Positions 59,298 to 64,000 of a stretch of DNA of 64,000 bases are shown here, piece after piece (position 1 is the first letter of the stretch; each line of letters begins with the position of its first letter). The notes below the pieces were generated by a model. That model made no database searches, was not told the DNA's origin, and saw nothing but the letters and a program-made list of their open reading frames with translations. Source of the stretch: DATLLN01 sp963809205 (GTDB lineage: Bacteria > Actinomycetota > Thermoleophilia > Gaiellales > JAICJC01); contig CAWEIS010000010.1 in NCBI GenBank assembly GCA_963809205.1, forward strand, positions 124,001 to 188,000. The letters are read 5' to 3'. Made by a program: the position numbers and the translations under genes.

Positions 59298-61314
59298 GTG
59301 GGAGCGACGACCGCCGATCTGACCGACCAGCTTCGCAGCTGGTTCGGGTTCGCCGACTTCCGGCCGGGCCAGCGCGAGGCGTGCGAGGCCACGCTGGCCG
59401 GCCGCGACGTGCTCGCGATCATGCCCACCGGCTCGGGCAAATCGCTCTGCTACCAGCTGCCGGCGTTGATCGACGGGCAGCTGACGCTGGTCGTCTCGCC
59501 GCTGATCGCGCTGATGCAGGACCAGTACGCCGCGCTCCGCGCGCGCGGCCTTGACGGTGTCGAGATGATCGCCTCCAGCATGACGGGGGAGGCGGTCGCA
59601 GAGACGCTGGCCCGCGTCCGCGGCGGCGAGGTCCGCCTGCTGTACGTCGCGCCGGAGCGGTTCTCGAGCAGGCGGTTCCTGGAGGCGATCGAGGCTGCCG
59701 GCGTGCGCCGGCTGGCGATCGACGAGGCGCACTGCCTGTCGGAGTGGGGCCACGACTTCCGGCCGGACTACCTGCGCCTGGCGGACGTCCGAACCCGGCT
59801 GGGCTCGCCGCCGACGATCGCGCTGACGGCGACCGCCACCCGCCGTGTCGCCGGGGATATCGTCCGCGCGCTGGAACTGCGCGACCCGGTCTCGCCGCAC
59901 ACCGGCTTCGACCGCCCGAACCTGTTCTTCGCCGTCGAGCGAGTCGGCAGCGACGCGGCCAAGCCGGCCGTCCTGCTCGAGCTGCTGGGCTCGCCCGGCG
60001 CCCTGCCGGCGGTCGTCTACTGCGGCCGGCGGGCGACCTGCGAGCAGGTCGCGGCGCACCTGCTCGGCGCGGGCATCTCGGCCGCGCCGTACCACGCCGG
60101 GCTGGCACCGGGCGTCCGCGCGGGGACGCTGGAGAGCTTCCTGGCCGGCCGGATCGACGTGGTCGCCGCCACCACCGCGTTCGGCATGGGCATCGACAAG
60201 GCGGACGTGCGCTCGGTCGTGCACTGGGCGATTCCGGCGTCGCCCGAGGAGTACTACCAGCAGGCCGGCCGCGCCGGACGCGACGGGCTGCCCGCCCGCT
60301 GCACGCTGCTCTACAGCGGGCGCGACAAGGGCCTGATCGTGTTCTTCATCAACCGGGCGAAGATGTCGCCGGCCGACCTGGCGGCCGTCCACGCGGAGCT
60401 GGCGTCGCGCGCCGACCCCAAGGGGGTGTTCTCGGTGTTCGAGCGCGATGTGCCGGCCGAGGATCCGCGTGCGGCGCTGGCCGTGCTCGAGCGGGCCGGC
60501 GCGCTGGACGTGTTCCCGGCGCCGACGGGCTCCTTCTCGGGCAGGCTCGCCGACCCGCGGCTGGACGCGCGCCACCTGAACGCGGCGGCGGTCGCCATGC
60601 GCCAGGTCGAGAACCGGCGGTGGGAACGGCTGAAGGCGATCGACGCCTACGCGACCGGCGACGGCTGCCGGCGCGCGGCGCTGCTCGGCTACTTCGGCGA
60701 GCGCCCTGAGGAAAGGCCGGCGGACGTTTGCTGCGACGGCCACGGCGAGCGCCCGGCGGCGACACGCGAGGAGCCCGTCGGGACGCCGGCGCTGGCCACG
60801 GTCGACGCCGTGCTGCTGGCCGTCGACGAGACCGACGGCCGCGTCGGCCGGACCCGGCTGGCGCAGATCCTCCGCGGTTCGCAGGCCAAGGCGCTGGTCT
60901 CGTCCGGCCACGACCGGCTGCGCAGCCACGGCGCGCTGGTCCGCCAGTCGCAGACTCAGGTGATGGGTGCGATCGACCGGCTGATAGCGTCCGGCGCGCT
61001 CGAGCAGACCGGCGGGCCGTACCCGCTGGTGCGGCGTGCCGCCGCCCAGTCGGCGCGGACGTCGCGCGACGCCGACCTCCGCAGCCAGGTGCTCGCGCTG
61101 GGCACGGCCCGCGACCGGGCCGGCATCCCGTTCCTGACGCGGGTGCTGGCGAGCGGGGACAGCGCCGAGGTGCGCAAGCTGGCCGCGCTCGCGCTTGGCG
61201 CGGATCGGCGACGACTCCGCGAACGACGCATTGACGGCGGCGCTCGACGACGAGTCGCCGGACGTTCGCAACGCTGCGGGTGCGGCGCTGCGGCACATCT
61301 CACACGTTTCGTGA
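59298..61314 (+). CDS. recQ: RecQ-like ATP-dependent DNA helicase with HEAT-like tail; one-base frameshift near the end
   Basis: A 3'-5' DNA helicase of about 672 residues. It has helicase motifs MPTGSGKSLCYQLPA (Walker A), DEAHCLSEWGHDFRPDY (Walker B), LTATATRRV, and TTAFGMGIDKADVRSVVHW with QQAGRAGRDG. A zinc-binding segment (GCRRAALLGYFGE with VCCDGH) and a winged-helix region follow; no HRDC domain is seen. The frame breaks near 61196-61204. Removing one base converts the Arg-rich end into a HEAT-like repeat (RIGDDSANDALTAALDDES) stopping at TGA 61312-61314; uncorrected it stops at 61325. GTG 59298 follows a CACAAT hexamer by 6 nt. Role: repair or restart of replication. Confidence 0.85.
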
Positions 61315-61338
61315 CAGACACCTGACGGCGCGCGGTCG

Positions 61339-61344
61339 TAGGGT
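61339..61344 (+). promoter_or_regulatory. -10 element TAGGGT before the thermonuclease gene
   Basis: TAGGGT is exactly 6 nt before ATG 61351, with no ribosome site: leaderless layout. Confidence 0.45.
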
Positions 61345-61350
61345 GCCGCC

Positions 61351-61851
61351 ATGTCACGCAGGGCGGTCCTTCTCATGCTCGCCCTCGCGGCCGTGGCGGT
61401 CATCGCCCTCGGAGCGCGTCACGCGGTCGCCGGTGACGGCCCGCCGCCCGCCACCGGCGTGGTGGAGCGCGTCGTGGATGGAGACACCGTAATCGTGCGC
61501 GCGGGCGGCGGCGCGCTGCGCGTGCGGCTGCTCGGCATCGACACGCCCGAGACCGTCGATCCCGACCGGCCGGTGGGCTGCTTCGGCCCCGAGGCGTCCG
61601 CGTACACCAAGCACCTGCTGACCGGGCGCTCCGTCTCGCTGGTCTACGACCGCGAGCTGCACGACCGGTATGGGCGGCTGCTGGCCTACGTCTACCTGCC
61701 CGACCGGTTCGTCAACGCGTCGCTGGTCGAGCTCGGGTACGCCCGGACGCTGTCGATCCCGCCGAACACCGCACATGCCGCGGAGCTGGCGTCGCTGGAG
61801 CGGCGAGCGGCCGTCGACGGCCGCGGGCTGTGGGGTGCCTGCGCGACCTGA
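61351..61851 (+). CDS. Secreted staphylococcal-nuclease-like (thermonuclease) protein
   Basis: A 166-residue exported nuclease. A signal peptide (LLMLALAAVAVIALGARHAVA) leads to an OB-fold SNase domain with the active-site residues in order: Asp in VVDGDTVIV, Arg and Asp in VRLLGIDTPETVD (with the general-base Glu in DTPE) and the second Arg in DRYGRLLAYVYL. It degrades DNA or RNA outside the cell with calcium. The length is typical. A roughly 18-bp gap leads to a small membrane protein gene. The role may be nutrient scavenging or matrix DNA turnover. Confidence 0.88.
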   Translation: MSRRAVLLMLALAAVAVIALGARHAVAGDGPPPATGVVERVVDGDTVIVRAGGGALRVRLLGIDTPETVDPDRPVGCFGPEASAYTKHLLTGRSVSLVYDRELHDRYGRLLAYVYLPDRFVNASLVELGYARTLSIPPNTAHAAELASLERRAAVDGRGLWGACAT

Positions 61852-61856
61852 CTGGG

Positions 61857-61862
61857 TACACT
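61857..61862 (+). promoter_or_regulatory. -10 element TACACT before the small membrane protein gene
   Basis: TACACT lies 7 nt before ATG 61870 (4 nt before GTG 61867), again without a ribosome site. Confidence 0.4.
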
Positions 61863-61869
61863 GCGGGTG

Positions 61870-62073
61870 ATGCGCCGGCTGATCGGAATCGGCATCCTGG
61901 CGGCCGCAGCGGCGGTCGCGGTTCGCGCCTTCCGCTCCCGGGAGCCTGCCAGCGTCACGACCTCGGGCAATGGGCACTCCGCCGACGAGGCACGCATTGC
62001 GATGCTGCGCGAGCGGATCGCCGCGGCGCGGCGGCGCCTGCGCGACGAGGTCGACACCGTTCGCGGCGAGTGA
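61870..62073 (+). CDS. Small single-pass membrane protein, unknown function
   Basis: A 67-residue protein: an N-terminal helix (LIGIGILAAAAAVAVRAF), a short polar stretch and a charged C-terminal helix (ARIAMLRERIAAARRRLRDE) that could form a coiled coil. The GTG at 61867 directly before it is a possible start. Its stop overlaps the start of the metallophosphoesterase gene (GTGA), so the two are co-translated. I recognise no family; it may anchor or assist its partner. Confidence 0.6.
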   Translation: MRRLIGIGILAAAAAVAVRAFRSREPASVTTSGNGHSADEARIAMLRERIAAARRRLRDEVDTVRGE

Positions 62074-62900
62074 GCCCGCGGAAGCTTGCGGCCGCGGCCG
62101 TCGCGGCCGGCGGCGCGCTCGCGGCATGGGGCGTCTTCGAGGCGCAGTGGATCGAGCGACGTGTGGTGGACGTGCCGGTCGCCGGCCTCGATCCCGCGCT
62201 GGACGGGCTGTCCATCCTCCACCTGTCCGATCTGCACGCGGGGTCGCCCTCGTTCAACCTGCGCACGCTGCGCAAGGCCGTCGCGTTCGGCGTGGAGACG
62301 CAGCCTGACATGGTCGTGATCACGGGCGACATCGTTGCCCACCCCCGGGCGCGACGAGCCGTGATCGAGCAGCTCGCCCGCCTCTCGCCCCCGCTCGGCA
62401 GCTATGCCTCGCTGGGCAACCACGACATCGGACTGACCCGCGACCCGTTCTCGCGGGGGATGGTGCTCGAGGACTGGGAGGAGGCGCCGGTGCAGCTGCT
62501 CCGCGACACCTCGGCGATTGTCGAGCTCTCGGGCGTGCCGATCGAGATCGCCGGCATGGAGCCGCAGCCGTGGATCGACGGCGTGGCTCGGCCGTGGGAG
62601 CTGTTCCGGTCGGACGCCAGGCTGCGGATCCTGCTCGCACACTTCCCGGACGCGATCGACGACCTGCCGCCGGGCAGCGCCGACCTCGTCCTCTCCGGCC
62701 ACCTGCACGGAGGGCAGATCTGCCTCCCCGGCCCGCGCGGCAAGGTGCGCCTGTCGCACACCGCGTTCACCTACCTCGACGGGACGCACCGGGTGGGCGA
62801 CACCACGCTCGTCGTCTCCCGGGGCACCGGCACCACGCTCGTCCCGTTCCGCCTGGTCGCCCGGCCCGAGATCGCGCTGCTGCGGCTGCATCCGGCATGA
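62070..62900 (+). CDS. Calcineurin-like metallophosphoesterase (YkuE/YaeI type)
   Basis: A 276-residue hydrolase. After one hydrophobic N-terminal segment (AAAAVAAGGALAAWGVF) come the five metal-binding blocks: LHLSDLHAG, VVITGDIV, LGNHDIG, LLAHFPDAI and LSGHLHGGQICLP. Relatives at the membrane hydrolyse lipid-linked phosphodiesters or UDP-diacylglucosamine. GTG 62070 overlaps the previous stop and its own stop overlaps the next ATG, so three genes form one tightly coupled operon. The substrate is not identifiable from sequence. Confidence 0.87.
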   Translation: MSPRKLAAAAVAAGGALAAWGVFEAQWIERRVVDVPVAGLDPALDGLSILHLSDLHAGSPSFNLRTLRKAVAFGVETQPDMVVITGDIVAHPRARRAVIEQLARLSPPLGSYASLGNHDIGLTRDPFSRGMVLEDWEEAPVQLLRDTSAIVELSGVPIEIAGMEPQPWIDGVARPWELFRSDARLRILLAHFPDAIDDLPPGSADLVLSGHLHGGQICLPGPRGKVRLSHTAFTYLDGTHRVGDTTLVVSRGTGTTLVPFRLVARPEIALLRLHPA

Positions 62901-63958
62901 GATCGCTGGTCGCCGCGCTGCTCGAGCCGGTGGCGTACCCCAGCGTGTACGACGTCACCGTGCGCGCCGTCGGCGACGGCACGATCTCGCTCGCGGGAGA
63001 TCAGGACGACCTGCGCCGCGAGGGCGTGTACGGCGTGTACTCGGAACGCGCCTACGGCCGGATCGGAGCGATCGTGGAGAGCGACGCGGCCGGCGTGGTG
63101 CGGAGGCTGGAATCCGCTGTCGGCCAGTTCCGGGCCGGCGATCCCGTGGGGGTCAGCCTGTACGCGTTCCCGCTCGACCCGCTGCAGGGGCGGGGCATCG
63201 CGTTCGACGACGTCCAGGTGTCCGGTCCGCTGGGGCCGATGGCGGCGTGGCTGGTTCCCGGCGGGCCGCGCTGGGCGGTGTTCGTGCACGGGCGGGGCGC
63301 GACCCGCGAGGAGGGGCTGCGCGTGCTCGGGGTGCTGCACCGGCTGGGGCTGACCGTGCTGCTCGCGACGTACCGCAACGATGCCGGCGCGCCCGCATCG
63401 CCCGACGGCTACTACCACCTGGGCGCCACCGAGTGGGAGGACGTCGAGGCGGTCGTCGCCCATGCCGTTGCCGAGGGCGCCGAGGATGTCGTGCTGGTTG
63501 CCTCGAGCATGGGCGCGGTGCTCACCTGCCGCTTCCTGCTGCGCTCGCCGCTGGCCGGGCGCGTGTCGGCCGCCGTGATGGATGCGCCGCTGCTCGACTG
63601 GTCGGCCACGCTCCGCAACGCGGCGGCCCGGCGCGGTGTGCCCCGGCCACTCGCGGCGGCGGCCAAGCGGTACGCCGCCCGCCGGATCGGCGTGCGCTGG
63701 CGCGACCTCGACCACGTGCGCCGGGCCGCGTCCTTCACGACGCCGATGCTGATCCTCCACGGCACCGACGATCGCACGGTGCCGTTCGACACCAGCCGCC
63801 GCCTGGCGCTGGCCCGGCCCGACCTCGTGCAGCTGGTCGCGGTCCCGGGAGCGGGACATGCCCGCTCCTGGAACCGCGACCCTGACGGCTACGACCACGC
63901 CGTCGCCGGCTTTCTGGACGGGATCAGCCGGCCGGCGCGGCGGACGCAGCACGGGTGA
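62897..63958 (+). CDS. Alpha/beta hydrolase family protein
   Basis: A 353-residue protein. The N-terminal 120 residues form a beta-rich lead domain (YPSVYDVTVRAVGDGTISL). The hydrolase fold then begins at WAVFVHGRGATREEGLRVL, with the nucleophile elbow VLVASSMGAVLTCRFLL (Ser in SSMGA), the acid near ILHGTDDRTVPFDTSRRL and the histidine in PGAGHARSWNRDP. It has no signal peptide. ATG 62897 overlaps the phosphoesterase stop by 4 bp. Likely an esterase or serine hydrolase; the substrate is unknown. Its end overlaps the convergent DUF4097-like gene by 35 bp. Confidence 0.82.
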   Translation: MRSLVAALLEPVAYPSVYDVTVRAVGDGTISLAGDQDDLRREGVYGVYSERAYGRIGAIVESDAAGVVRRLESAVGQFRAGDPVGVSLYAFPLDPLQGRGIAFDDVQVSGPLGPMAAWLVPGGPRWAVFVHGRGATREEGLRVLGVLHRLGLTVLLATYRNDAGAPASPDGYYHLGATEWEDVEAVVAHAVAEGAEDVVLVASSMGAVLTCRFLLRSPLAGRVSAAVMDAPLLDWSATLRNAAARRGVPRPLAAAAKRYAARRIGVRWRDLDHVRRAASFTTPMLILHGTDDRTVPFDTSRRLALARPDLVQLVAVPGAGHARSWNRDPDGYDHAVAGFLDGISRPARRTQHG

Positions 63959-64000
63959 TCCGCACGTCGCCGCTGGTGGACGATGCTTTCACCCGCAGCG
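63924..64000 (-). CDS. C-terminal end of a DUF4097-like (adhesin-type beta-repeat) protein, partial
   Basis: The minus-strand frame running in from the window edge encodes LRVKASSTSGDVRITRA followed by a short Ala/Pro tail and TGA at 63924-63926. The SSTSGDVRI segment matches the repeated strand of DUF4097 proteins (a beta-helical domain with SGDV repeats). Only 24 residues are visible, so the assignment is tentative. A plus-strand alternative starting GTG 63955 overlaps the hydrolase stop but has no recognisable sequence. Confidence 0.5.
   Translation of the reverse strand, partial: LRVKASSTSGDVRITRAASAAPAG

Noticed and set aside
58887..61403. An 838-codon open frame antisense to the recQ-like gene
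   Set aside because: No recognisable domain. The plus strand has every helicase motif in order, so this is a compositional shadow.
63955..64000. A plus-strand gene starting GTG 63955 at the right edge
   Set aside because: It has the right overlap with the previous stop, but its 15 codons show nothing recognisable. The minus strand has a DUF4097-like SGDVRI segment ending in a proper stop.

Overview
The window is about 70% G+C by eye. It uses GTG and TTG starts freely, packs genes with 4-bp start/stop overlaps, and carries an actinobacterial gene set: PucR and Lrp regulators, an alpha/beta acyl-CoA carboxylase, an ATP-type PEP carboxykinase and a Tat/lipoprotein solute-binding protein. I infer a deep-branching actinobacterium (Thermoleophilia-like) from gene content, but no rRNA or tRNA is visible to confirm it. 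No CRISPR array, insertion sequence or prophage was seen, and no stretch over 300 bases lacks a gene.

Region 1 (1-29.0 kb) is a cell-surface and exopolysaccharide region. It holds an ATP-grasp ligase, a FemAB/BioF2-like acyltransferase, three tandem secreted lysyl-oxidase-like proteins, three parallel beta-helix proteins (one cut by the window edge, one with six FN3 repeats) and an orphan PotD-like lipoprotein. A polysaccharide set follows: Wzx-type flippase, Wzy-type polymerase/ligase, a Wzz/BY-kinase-like co-polymerase with a degraded Walker A, two GT4 glycosyltransferases, a NodB-type deacetylase, a WbaP-type initiating transferase and five different sulfotransferases. Together these predict a sulfated secreted glycan. 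A propionyl/acetyl-CoA carboxylase pair (23.9-27.3 kb) is embedded in it.

Region 2 (29.0-39.9 kb) is catabolic. A PucR regulator diverges from mmsA, and an Lrp/AsnC regulator diverges from an operon of ADP-forming acyl-CoA synthetase, enoyl-CoA hydratase, class III aminotransferase, zinc MDR oxidoreductase and PfkB kinase. A c-type cytochrome lipoprotein and an HMA metal-binding protein come next. MmsA can yield propionyl-CoA, which the carboxylase could consume.

Region 3 (40.1-57.8 kb) is central metabolism: sucCD, mdh, citrate synthase, pckA and sdhAB with a CCG-domain (type E) third subunit. Among these sit a rhomboid and Lon-like PDZ protease pair, an agmatinase-family enzyme and three cyclic-nucleotide-binding-domain proteins, one fused to an MFS transporter. 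Region 4 (57.8-64 kb) has an MFS exporter, a RecQ-like helicase with a HEAT-like tail, a secreted thermonuclease, a metallophosphoesterase, an alpha/beta hydrolase and the end of a DUF4097-like gene.

Two features cut across the map. First, many genes start exactly 6-7 nt after a TANNNT hexamer, the layout of leaderless transcripts. Second, between 37.1 and 61.2 kb, eight conserved genes are broken at eleven places, and every break is repaired by removing one base. This is most likely systematic sequence error rather than true pseudogenes.
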